Part shown: piece after piece, positions 6,009 through 13,070 of the stretch
Position numbering within the stretch: position 1 is the stretch's first letter
Layout of the letters: each line of letters starts with the position of its first letter
NCBI GenBank assembly: GCA_964453155.1
Contig: CAYVQU010000154.1
Location: 1 to 13,075 of the forward strand
Direction: 5' to 3'
Length of the DNA stretch: 13,075 nucleotides
From: CAYVQU01 sp964453155
GTDB lineage: Bacteria; Chloroflexota; Anaerolineae; Anaerolineales; UBA11858
Position numbers and translations under genes: made by a program
The notes under the pieces: generated by a model
Databases searched by the model: none
Told to the model about the DNA's origin: nothing
The model's input: only the letters and a program-made list of their open reading frames with translations

Positions 6009-7172
6009 TCAGGCTGCTAGATGTTCGCCGATGGCGGCCTGAATAGTTTTATCAGATAATTTATTCGCCTCAGGTTGAAAGACCTCCCCACGATCGATTA
6101 CTTGAGAAATTTGCTCCCGCAGGGCGGCGAAGCCGGCCTCGGTATTTTTCTGCGCGGCGCCTGGCATTATTTTGTTTACCAGCCAACGCCCAAACCGATT
6201 GCCACCCAACGCGGCACTACACACCAGGGTGATTTTGGTGCCGGTTTCGGTGGGTTCTAGCAATGTTGTCCACAACGAATGCGCCCCCATTACGGGTGCA
6301 CTGCGAATGGTATATTGCTCGAAGGGCTGCCAATCGACGATGGTTTGGGGACTGATATTTTCGCCATGAGCACACATATAAGCCGACCCTAAACCAATGC
6401 GCCCATCGACTTTGTGATCCACCTGGGCCGAATCAGAACTGGCTAAAATGGCCTTATATTCTGGTTTGGTCACGAAATCCCACATCAGCATGGGGGGCAG
6501 ATCAAACTCATGGACGAAACGCAAAAATGCCTCGTCCGGTGTGACGACGATGCGGGTGCGCTCTTTGTCACGTTCCCATACTTTAATCATATCCTGGACG
6601 TACATCTGGACGGTTCCGATATGGTCATATTCTTCGGCGTGCGGCGTCATAGTCTGCGCTAATTCCTGGATTTTTAGCGCATCAACCGCGGCTTGACTGT
6701 ACGCCACATAAGCCTGGCAGCCAGTTTGCTCTTTGATCGAATTTTTCGTCAGGCGGTGGACCAGATTAACATCGGTACCGATCAGTTCGGTGTAGGTCGG
6801 TAATTTTTGCAGCAAATAGGTGCCATAGTGGACGAAAAACTTGAGATCGAGATTGGGGATATTGCGGCAGGCATTACAGGTGCAGGTAGTGTTGTGCTGC
6901 ATCAACTCGATGGCGCGCTTGAAAGCCACATAGGTCGTTTCCATCATCTCGACCAAAGTTTGACCTTGCAAGATGCTGCGCTCATCGGCGAAACTGATCA
7001 CCGCGTCCCCCTCTAAACGCGAAATCACCAACGGGAGTTGGGTGTGTTCGATCAGCAAGTCGATCAATGACCGCAATACTTCTTCGGCGTGCTCGAGTTC
7101 TGAAGCATGTAGATAAGCCGTATACCCCGTAATATCGGCAATCATCAAGTAACCAGTTTGTTTATTTGACAT
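6009..7172 (-). CDS. DUF2652 cyclase-like domain fused to SRPBCC domain
   Basis: A 387-residue soluble protein. Residues about 5-190 are a DUF2652 domain, related to class III nucleotide cyclases: IADITGYT (D13), LEGDAVISF (D56) and GTDVNLVHR (N136, R140) align with the two metal Asp and the transition-state Asn and Arg of true cyclases. The base-selecting Lys and Asp are replaced by I50 and E129 in my alignment, so cAMP formation is doubtful. A small Cys cluster CTCNAC lies at 97-102. From about residue 213 a SRPBCC/START-like lipid- or ligand-binding fold follows (FLRFVHEFDLPPMLMWDF to FAALREQI). The Shine-Dalgarno site is weak (GAGAAA). It is downstream of a true cyclase gene on the same strand, and its stop is 8 bp from that of the convergent XPB-N gene. 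Confidence 0.85.
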   Translation of the reverse strand: MSNKQTGYLMIADITGYTAYLHASELEHAEEVLRSLIDLLIEHTQLPLVISRLEGDAVISFADERSILQGQTLVEMMETTYVAFKRAIELMQHNTTCTCNACRNIPNLDLKFFVHYGTYLLQKLPTYTELIGTDVNLVHRLTKNSIKEQTGCQAYVAYSQAAVDALKIQELAQTMTPHAEEYDHIGTVQMYVQDMIKVWERDKERTRIVVTPDEAFLRFVHEFDLPPMLMWDFVTKPEYKAILASSDSAQVDHKVDGRIGLGSAYMCAHGENISPQTIVDWQPFEQYTIRSAPVMGAHSLWTTLLEPTETGTKITLVCSAALGGNRFGRWLVNKIMPGAAQKNTEAGFAALREQISQVIDRGEVFQPEANKLSDKTIQAAIGEHLAA

Positions 7173-7186
7173 GTTTTCTCAATTCT

Positions 7187-7363
7187 TCACGCAAAACCGC
7201 ATCGAAAGCATTCTGAGCGGAGGCCCGATGCTTTTCGGGTTGTAGTCTAAGAAACGGTTTTTTTACAGTAGTCACACCCTTCGACTACATTACATTTCGC
7301 TCAGGATGCTTGTTTTGAAAAGGGTACGGAATAAAATCATCTTTCCTTAGCGACTTTGCGTGA
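7187..7363. repeat. Nested palindromic intergenic element (copy B)
   Basis: Outer arms TCACGCAAA (7187-7195) and TTTGCGTGA (7355-7363) are perfectly complementary. Inside them 7206-7219 and 7298-7311 pair at 13 of 14 positions (AAGCATTCTGAGCG against CGCTCAGGATGCTT), and TGTAGTC (7241-7247) pairs with GACTACA (7283-7289). A small hairpin CCCGA/TCGGG sits at 7224-7239. CCCTTCGA, CTCAGGATG and GTCTAAGAAA also occur in copy A, so it may be a distant relative. It fills almost the whole gap between the cyclase and DUF2652 genes. Confidence 0.65.
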
Positions 7364-7371
7364 TCTAATTC

Positions 7372-8592
7372 TTACGGACTTGATTTCACAAACCAGGTCT
7401 CCAGCATCCCAACGCCTTTAACTTCGATAGGGCCGCGGCTTTCGAGTTGATATTGGCCAGCGAGCAGTTCTTTGGTTTGGAAAGTGATTTGAATCCGGCC
7501 GGGGACGCTGTGGGATTCCATCCGGGCGGCCAAGTTGACGGCGTTGCCCCAGACGTCGTAGTGAAATTTCGAAGTCCCGATAATGGCTCCAATGGCGGAG
7601 CCAGAGTTGATCCCGATCCGAAAGTTGATGTCTAACTCATTTTCGGCGCAAAATGTGTCCACTTCCCGGGCCATTTCCAGGGCCAGATCAACCATGACTT
7701 CGGCGTGATCATCTCGGGGGGTAGGGGCCCCCGAGACGGCCATGTAGGCATCCCCAATTGTGCGGATTTTTTCGATGCCGCGGGCTTCGACCAGCCGGTC
7801 GAATCGAGTGAAAAGATCGTTCAGCCAGGCGACCACATTTTCTGCTCGGGTTTGTTCCGACATGGTGGTAAATCCCACCATATCCGCGAATAGAATGGTC
7901 ACCCCGTCAAAACGGTCGGCGATGACGGTTTCACCTTCTTGCAGCCGGGTCGCGATCGATTCGGGTAGCACGTTGAGGAGCAGCTCTTCTGACCGGGCTT
8001 TCTCCGCCTGGAGTAAATTGCGGGCCGCGTTCCGTTGGCCGACAAAGTTATTTAGGATGATGAACAAAAATGCGCCGACCGACAGCAAATTCATCGTCGC
8101 AATGACTTCGGACAGGATCGGACTCGGTTGATCGAAAGTAGGGGTAAAGTTGACGATAACTGACCCACTAATGATCAGCAGCAAGGAAAACATGGTCCAG
8201 CGGATCGCTTCTTTGCGCGGGCCGGCTGCCAACGCCGCGACCGGCATCCACATCGTCCAGATCAATAACAACCCGGATGCCAGCACGCCACCCATGAAAA
8301 TGGTGTAAAACACCGGAGCCACTCCCAATAGCACCAAATGAAGACGCTGGAACCAGAAATACTTTTTGGTGATTATTAGAACGGATAAGGAAATCGCACA
8401 GGCGAATGAATAGACGAACATCCCCATCCCCGTGTATTTAGCCCCAAAAAGATACAGCACCAATCCAAATGAAAATAAATTGAAAACACCAAAGAACACG
8501 GCTCCGGAAAACAGGCGTTTCCAGAGCGCAATTTCAGTTGAATCGGTTTCGAGGATCGCGGCGGTGGTTAATTTCTCGAACCAGGATTTCAT
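7372..8592 (-). CDS. Membrane class III adenylate cyclase (six-TM plus cyclase domain)
   Basis: A 406-residue protein predicted to make cAMP from ATP. About six hydrophobic membrane segments fall at residues 26-50, 54-75, 83-102, 103-122, 132-149 and 162-185. A signalling-helix linker with LLLNVLPESIATRL follows (about 195-217). The catalytic domain runs from about 228 to 405 with metal residues D237 (FADMVGFT) and D281 (TIGDAYM), base-selecting K275 and D346 (YDVWG), and transition-state N353 and R357 (NLAARMES). The Lys/Asp pair fits adenylate over guanylate specificity. The set is complete, so the enzyme should be active as a homodimer. AGGAAA lies 9 nt before the ATG. It is 89 bp downstream of the REC-flavoprotein gene and probably co-transcribed with it unless the palindrome in the gap ends the transcript. 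Confidence 0.92.
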   Translation of the reverse strand: MKSWFEKLTTAAILETDSTEIALWKRLFSGAVFFGVFNLFSFGLVLYLFGAKYTGMGMFVYSFACAISLSVLIITKKYFWFQRLHLVLLGVAPVFYTIFMGGVLASGLLLIWTMWMPVAALAAGPRKEAIRWTMFSLLLIISGSVIVNFTPTFDQPSPILSEVIATMNLLSVGAFLFIILNNFVGQRNAARNLLQAEKARSEELLLNVLPESIATRLQEGETVIADRFDGVTILFADMVGFTTMSEQTRAENVVAWLNDLFTRFDRLVEARGIEKIRTIGDAYMAVSGAPTPRDDHAEVMVDLALEMAREVDTFCAENELDINFRIGINSGSAIGAIIGTSKFHYDVWGNAVNLAARMESHSVPGRIQITFQTKELLAGQYQLESRGPIEVKGVGMLETWFVKSSP

Positions 8593-8620
8593 TACAAAAT
8601 CTTTCCTGTCACTAATTTTT

Positions 8621-8675
8621 CAAAAGTTCCCGGGGAACTTAAGGTTCTGCAAACCCAGTTTCCGGGGAACTTTTG
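8621..8675. repeat. Palindrome cluster with direct and inverted CCGGGGAACTT copies
   Basis: AAGTTCCCGGGGAACTT (8624-8640) is an 8-bp palindrome around one central base. CCGGGGAACTT recurs directly at 8630 and 8662. CAAAAGTTCCC (8621-8631) is also the perfect inverted copy of GGGAACTTTTG (8665-8675), so two different hairpins compete. It lies between the flavoprotein stop and the cyclase start. No T-tract makes it a clear terminator. Confidence 0.7.
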
Positions 8676-8681
8676 GCTAGC

Positions 8682-10343
8682 TTACACCGTCTTCAAATAC
8701 TGATGGACTTGACTGACCGAGATCGCGCCCTCACCGACCGCGGAAGCCACCCGGCGGACGGCTTCATCCCGCACATCTCCGGCGACAAAGATGCCGGGGA
8801 CGCTGGTTTCCAAGGGGAAGGGGTCGCGTTGGAGCTTCCACCCCTTGGGACGTTTGCCGTCGCCCATCAGCGTTCTTCCGGCCCGAATAAAGCCAGCTTC
8901 ATCGAGTTGGACGACATCAGCCACCATTTCAGAGTGGGATTTGGCTCCAATGAAGACAAACATTGCCGCAGCCGGAACTTTTCTCTCTTCATCAGTAGTG
9001 GTTTCTTTAATCGTTAAGGCTTCAAGTTTCTCGTCACCATGGGCTTCAAGAACGACCGTATTGGGCTGGACATCGATATTGGGGGTACCATCAATTTGAT
9101 CAATTAGATATTGGGACATACTCTCGACCAACGAAGGTCCCCGCACCAGCATGGAGACTTGCTTGGCAAAACGGGAGAAGAACATTGCGCCCTGACCGGC
9201 CGAATTAGCGCCGCCGATCACATAAACGTGTTGGTCTTTGTAAAATGCGGCTTCGGTGAGGGCGGCCCCATAATAAACTCCGGCTCCGGTTAGCCGATCG
9301 ACGCCGGGTTGATTTAAACGCCGAACGGTGACGCCGGTGGCGATGATCAGGGCCTTACAACTGAGTTCGCTGCCGTCATTGAGGGCCACAATCCGGTAAG
9401 GGTCTTCGACGCGTACATTGGTGACTTCAACCGCGGTCAGAATTTCGGCACCCAAACGTTTGGCTTGATCGGTGGCCCGGCGAGCTAAATCCCCTCCGCT
9501 GATCCCCTTGGGGAATCCCAGATAATTCTCAATACGAGAACTGGTTCCCGCTTGTCCACCGGTGGCTTCACGTTCGAGCAAGGCCGTTGTCAAACCTTCC
9601 GAAGCCCCATATACTGCCGCGCCCAACCCCGCCGGTCCCGCGCCGATGATAATCAGGTCGTAATAGGGTTGTTTGGCCTGGGTTTGGAGCCCCACTTTTT
9701 CAGCCAATTCCCGAAAATCGGGTTGGATTAAGGTCTCACCATCGGGGAAAAATACGACCGGTAGCCGGCGGTCATCTCCTTGGACCGAATCGGTCAAAAC
9801 TTTGGCCTCGTCATCGGTCTCAATATCCAGCCACTGGTATGGAATTCGGTTGCGGGATAGAAAATCCTTGGCATCATGACACGGTGGTGACCACAACGTG
9901 CCGGCCACTCGAATACCGTCATAGGGCACCGGTACCGTGGCCATCCATTCGTCGAGTAAATCATCCAAAATCGGGTATAGATTTTGATCAGGGGGATCCC
10001 ACGGCTTCATCAAATAGTGATCTAAGCCAATATCGTTGATGCTGGCAATCGCAGCTTCGGTGTCGGCATAAGCGGTGAGCAATACTTTCTTCGCCTCGGG
10101 GTAAAACTCGGCGGCTTTGGCGAGGTGTTCGGTCCCATTCATTTCTGGCATGCGCTGATCAGACAGGATCAGGGCGACAGGGGCATTGCGCTGTTTGAGC
10201 TGTTGAAGGGTTTCTAACGATTCCGCCCCCGAATTAGCTTTCATGATGCGGTAATCGCGGCGGAAATGCTTGCGTAGATCGCGCGAGATCGCATTCAGAA
10301 CTTGAATTTCATCGTCTACGGTCAAAATAATTGGTTTTGCCAT
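8682..10343 (-). CDS. Response-regulator receiver / glutaredoxin-like / thioredoxin-reductase-like flavoprotein fusion
   Basis: A 553-residue soluble three-part protein. Residues 1-130 form a receiver domain with acidic D10-D11, phospho-acceptor D62 (LILSDQRMP), T90 and K113. Residues about 142-222 look like a glutaredoxin/thioredoxin fold (cis-Pro region RLPVVFF), but the active-site position reads WSPPCH with the single Cys C155. Residues 228-553 are an FAD/NAD(P)H oxidoreductase with GAGPAGLG, a second nucleotide-binding site VIGGANSAGQ and a C-terminal FVAGDVRD. The CxxC of thioredoxin reductase, expected before the second nucleotide site, is replaced by YYGAALTEA (about 357-365), so it is unlikely to reduce thioredoxin in the classic way. 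AGGAG 6 nt before the ATG supports the start. The upstream kinase is the natural phosphodonor candidate. Confidence 0.93.
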   Translation of the reverse strand: MAKPIILTVDDEIQVLNAISRDLRKHFRRDYRIMKANSGAESLETLQQLKQRNAPVALILSDQRMPEMNGTEHLAKAAEFYPEAKKVLLTAYADTEAAIASINDIGLDHYLMKPWDPPDQNLYPILDDLLDEWMATVPVPYDGIRVAGTLWSPPCHDAKDFLSRNRIPYQWLDIETDDEAKVLTDSVQGDDRRLPVVFFPDGETLIQPDFRELAEKVGLQTQAKQPYYDLIIIGAGPAGLGAAVYGASEGLTTALLEREATGGQAGTSSRIENYLGFPKGISGGDLARRATDQAKRLGAEILTAVEVTNVRVEDPYRIVALNDGSELSCKALIIATGVTVRRLNQPGVDRLTGAGVYYGAALTEAAFYKDQHVYVIGGANSAGQGAMFFSRFAKQVSMLVRGPSLVESMSQYLIDQIDGTPNIDVQPNTVVLEAHGDEKLEALTIKETTTDEERKVPAAAMFVFIGAKSHSEMVADVVQLDEAGFIRAGRTLMGDGKRPKGWKLQRDPFPLETSVPGIFVAGDVRDEAVRRVASAVGEGAISVSQVHQYLKTV

Positions 10344-10349
10344 GTTTGT

Positions 10350-10354
10350 CTCCT
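10350..10354 (-). promoter_or_regulatory. Strong Shine-Dalgarno site for the REC-flavoprotein gene
   Basis: AGGAG on the minus strand, 6 nt before the ATG at 10343. It supports that start and independent translation initiation after the repeat-filled gap. Confidence 0.7.
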
Positions 10355-10375
10355 AAATTTTTTCTTATGCCTAGA

Positions 10376-10490
10376 TCGCTGCACTCTTCGATACGCTTCT
10401 TGATGTGCAAGAAGTCCAGTATCCTGAGTAGTGCAGAATGGCATGAAGCACATATTGAAGGGGCGGCCGCTACTCAGAATGAAGCTTTGT
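10376..10490. repeat. Dispersed intergenic repeat, copy C
   Basis: This aligns with copy A (2107-2220) over its full length. The 3' part is nearly identical across GCGGCCGCTACTCAG and GAAGCTTT, and the 5' part across CTTCGATACGCTT. The middle holds its own hairpin CTTCTT (10396-10401) / AAGAAG (10409-10414) where copy A has CTT/AAG. CTTCGATA near the left pairs with TATTGAAG near 10453-10460 allowing one G-U. It fills much of the 226-bp gap between the DUF3307 and flavoprotein genes. Confidence 0.75.
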
Positions 10491-10523
10491 GAGAATTATT
10501 TGTTGGGTAAATAATAAGTGAGA

Positions 10524-10537
10524 AAGAATATATTCTT
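10524..10537. promoter_or_regulatory. Perfect 14-bp palindrome AAGAATATATTCTT
   Basis: A gapless AT-rich palindrome in the gap between the DUF3307 stop and the flavoprotein start. It could be a dimeric-regulator operator or part of a promoter, but an AT-rich palindrome of this size can arise by chance. Confidence 0.4.
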
Positions 10538-10569
10538 GGGGCCTTTGCGTGAGATTTAAAGTTCACAAT

Positions 10570-11229
10570 TTACCCCGTTCCCAGCGTCAGGAACAGGAAC
10601 AAGATAACGACTAAAGAAATACCTAAATCCGAAATAATGGCGCGTTCGCGATGTTCTGTGGTGGGGTAGGGTGAAAGCGCTAACAATGCCAGGCTGGGGA
10701 TACCTGTCACCCGAGTCAACCAAAATAAACTGATCATTCCACTCCGGACCACCATTCGCGGGAGTTTTGTCATCTCAATATTTTGCAAAAATGAACCATC
10801 CTCCATGTGGATGACGCGTTCAGAGATGTACCAGGCATGCGTCACGACCAGATAGGCAATTCCAATGATGGCCCACACTGGCTTAGGTTCGATTTCAAAA
10901 CTTGGGAAACTAACCGAAACCCACACTACTAGGCCCCAAACTGCCACAAAATGCAGTAGTTGATCCAGAAAGAATAAAAATACTCGCTGTTGAGGCCGGC
11001 GAGCGGTGACCACGATTTTCAAATAATCTTGGATCATATGGATCCCAGAGAACAAGATAATGTGGGGCCAAATTACGGCTCGAATACGCCCCACCAGGAT
11101 TAGTGAAAGCACCAAATGAACCCCGGCATGGAGCGCCAGAACGCCTAACTCGCGCTTCCGGCGGACCATCCAGTCTGGTTGTAGGGGGAAATCCCCCAAA
11201 AAATGGGCTAATAATAGAGTCCAAACCAT
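10570..11229 (-). CDS. DUF3307 family integral membrane protein
   Basis: A 219-residue polytopic membrane protein. The N-terminus LLLAHFLGDFPLQPDWM has the H9-D13-Q17 pattern typical of DUF3307, a family of unknown function. Further charged residues lie in or next to membrane segments: D68 in HMIQDYLK, and D89 and H93 in FLDQLLHF. Hydrophobic segments fall near residues 28-48, 51-66, 84-106, 117-137, 159-186 and 197-217. The buried His and Asp residues hint at a catalytic or ion-handling role, but this is only inference. Its ATG lies 2 bp after the kinase stop codon, so the two genes are almost certainly one transcript and probably translationally coupled, with GGGG of the kinase 3' end as a possible ribosome site. 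It could be a membrane partner of the kinase. Confidence 0.75.
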   Translation of the reverse strand: MVWTLLLAHFLGDFPLQPDWMVRRKRELGVLALHAGVHLVLSLILVGRIRAVIWPHIILFSGIHMIQDYLKIVVTARRPQQRVFLFFLDQLLHFVAVWGLVVWVSVSFPSFEIEPKPVWAIIGIAYLVVTHAWYISERVIHMEDGSFLQNIEMTKLPRMVVRSGMISLFWLTRVTGIPSLALLALSPYPTTEHRERAIISDLGISLVVILFLFLTLGTG

Positions 11230-11231
11230 GC

Positions 11232-13070
11232 TTATTCATCCCCGCCGTATAATCTTTGATGGGCCTGCCGCATGCAAGTGTCCATGACGACGCGCAAACC
11301 TGCGTCCTGGCCCAGCGCAGCCGCAGCGGGGTTTACAATTCCGGCTTGCATCCAGACCACTTTGGCCCCAATATCAATCGCTTCTTGGACGATCTCGGGC
11401 ACAAAATCACTGCGCCGAAAAACTTGAACCACATCGATGGGCTTATCTACGGCTGCTAGATTAGGAAAGGTTGGCAGGCCCAAAACTTGATCATATTTCG
11501 GGTTGATGGGGATAATCTCGTAGCCTTGATCCTTAAGGTAAGCCGGAACCGTATTGGCCGGGACGTTTGCGCGGTTACTGATACCCACCACGGCGACCGT
11601 TTTGGCGGTCTGTAAAATATCTTTGAGTTGGTCGTCACTGGTCTGATGGACAGGGGGTGGGGCGGCTTTGGTGGTGTCCACATCGTCAAAATTGACTGGC
11701 AACCGGATCGAAAAACAGGTTTTCCCCGGCCGGGAGAAGACTTTAATTTCACCCTTATGTTTCTGAATGATATTGAAGCTGATATTCATCCCCAGGCCGG
11801 TACCCTTGCCCATTGGTTTGGTTGTGAAAAAGGGGCTGAAGATTTTTTCCTGGACATCTTTTGGCATCCCCGGGCCGGTGTCTTCCAGTTCGATCAAGAC
11901 CCAATTGCCTTCCAGCCGAGTGCGGATTGTGAACGTCCCGACCCCTTCCATGGCGTCGACGGCGTTGTCGATGATATTGGTCCAGACTTGATTCAATTCA
12001 CTGCCGTACCCCTGAATTTCGGGGATATTCTTATCGTAATCCCGTTCCACCGTGACCCCGGTTTTGAGTTTGCTGCGCAGCATCACCAGAGTGTTGTCGA
12101 GTCCTTCATGCAGGTCAATGGCTTGCACCGGGGCCTGATCCAGATAGACATAGGATTTCAATGACTTGACGATCTCGCCAATTCGAGAGGTCCCTTGGTG
12201 AATTTCTTCCAGCAAACTGTAAATCGAGAATAGGGTCCCGAGCCATTTGATGATGACAGTGACCCCTTCAGCTGAAAATTGATCCAGAAGATCATCTAAA
12301 TCATCAACCTCGTAACCTAAATTGACCAGGTGGGGGGCATATTCCCAGCCATCATCGATCTCGTTGTCGTCAAGCCAATCTTCGATATCGGCCTCGCGAT
12401 CACTGCGATCCAGGCTGTTGAGATCAACCGGTTGGGCCGCCCGAATTTTGGCTAAATCTTGAAGTTCGGCGATGGTTTGCCATTGTTCTGCTGAGAAATT
12501 CAACCCAAAAAATTCTTGATAGGCTTGTTGAAATTCGGTAATCGCAGTTTGCAGGTGTTCGGCACCCCGTCGGGCGGCTGAGGCGGGATTATTCAACTCG
12601 TGAGCAATTCCGGCCGATAATGTCCCTAATTGGGCCATTTTTTCGCTCTGCTGCAGGATCAATTCGGTGCTGCGTAGGCGGTTGGTGAACGTCGATAACA
12701 TAACTCGGGCCGCGGAGGGGCTGGTGTCGAGCAAGGTTTCCATGTTCTCATGGGTGATAGCGAGTAATTTCGCGGCTGTTTTCGCCACCCCGCTGGCGAA
12801 CCGCGGGGTTTGATCGAGCAGCGACATCTCCCCAATTACTTCCCCCTGCGTCCGGGTGGCCAATAACACCGGCCGGCCGCCTGACTCTTTGAGAATGTCA
12901 ATTTCCCCGGCCATGATGACATAAGCCTTATCGCCGATTTCGCCCTCTTCAAAGAGCACCTCATCGGGGGCCAGTTGCTCTTCGACGACCATGGCACACA
13001 ACCGATCTAGATCGGCATCGGGTAAGTCGGCAAAAAAGGGTACTTTTTTCAAAAAATCAAACGTTGCCAT
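11232..13070 (-). CDS. cNMP-binding-domain histidine kinase with C-terminal CoA-binding domain
   Basis: A 612-residue cytosolic sensor kinase with no membrane segment. Residues 1-130 form a cyclic-nucleotide-binding fold. Its phosphate-binding cassette reads GEMSLLDQTPRFAS with E81 and R90 kept, but F91 stands where Ser/Thr is usual in CRP. The H-box IAHELNNP gives phospho-acceptor H157. About 130 residues, rich in Asp and Glu (220-262), separate it from the second dimerisation helix near 293-308, longer than usual. The ATPase domain has the N-box around N365 and N369, DTGPGMP (397-403) and GKGTGLGMNI (421-430). Residues about 488-606 are a YccU-like CoA-binding Rossmann domain (VAVVGISNR, IIPINPKY, VVWMQAG). 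It is first in a run of same-strand genes. The ribosome site lies beyond the window edge, so the start is probable, not proven. Confidence 0.93.
   Translation of the reverse strand: MATFDFLKKVPFFADLPDADLDRLCAMVVEEQLAPDEVLFEEGEIGDKAYVIMAGEIDILKESGGRPVLLATRTQGEVIGEMSLLDQTPRFASGVAKTAAKLLAITHENMETLLDTSPSAARVMLSTFTNRLRSTELILQQSEKMAQLGTLSAGIAHELNNPASAARRGAEHLQTAITEFQQAYQEFFGLNFSAEQWQTIAELQDLAKIRAAQPVDLNSLDRSDREADIEDWLDDNEIDDGWEYAPHLVNLGYEVDDLDDLLDQFSAEGVTVIIKWLGTLFSIYSLLEEIHQGTSRIGEIVKSLKSYVYLDQAPVQAIDLHEGLDNTLVMLRSKLKTGVTVERDYDKNIPEIQGYGSELNQVWTNIIDNAVDAMEGVGTFTIRTRLEGNWVLIELEDTGPGMPKDVQEKIFSPFFTTKPMGKGTGLGMNISFNIIQKHKGEIKVFSRPGKTCFSIRLPVNFDDVDTTKAAPPPVHQTSDDQLKDILQTAKTVAVVGISNRANVPANTVPAYLKDQGYEIIPINPKYDQVLGLPTFPNLAAVDKPIDVVQVFRRSDFVPEIVQEAIDIGAKVVWMQAGIVNPAAAALGQDAGLRVVMDTCMRQAHQRLYGGDE

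Noticed and set aside
7372..8592. Guanylate cyclase instead of adenylate cyclase
   Set aside because: K275 and D346 are the adenine-type base-selecting pair; guanylate enzymes usually have Glu and Cys there.
8673..9017. 114-residue open frame on the plus strand
   Set aside because: It lies antisense to the flavoprotein C-terminal region and has no ribosome binding site or recognisable motif.
11628..12164. 178-residue open frame on the plus strand
   Set aside because: It is antisense to the ATPase and dimerisation region of the kinase, whose motifs are unmistakable on the other strand.
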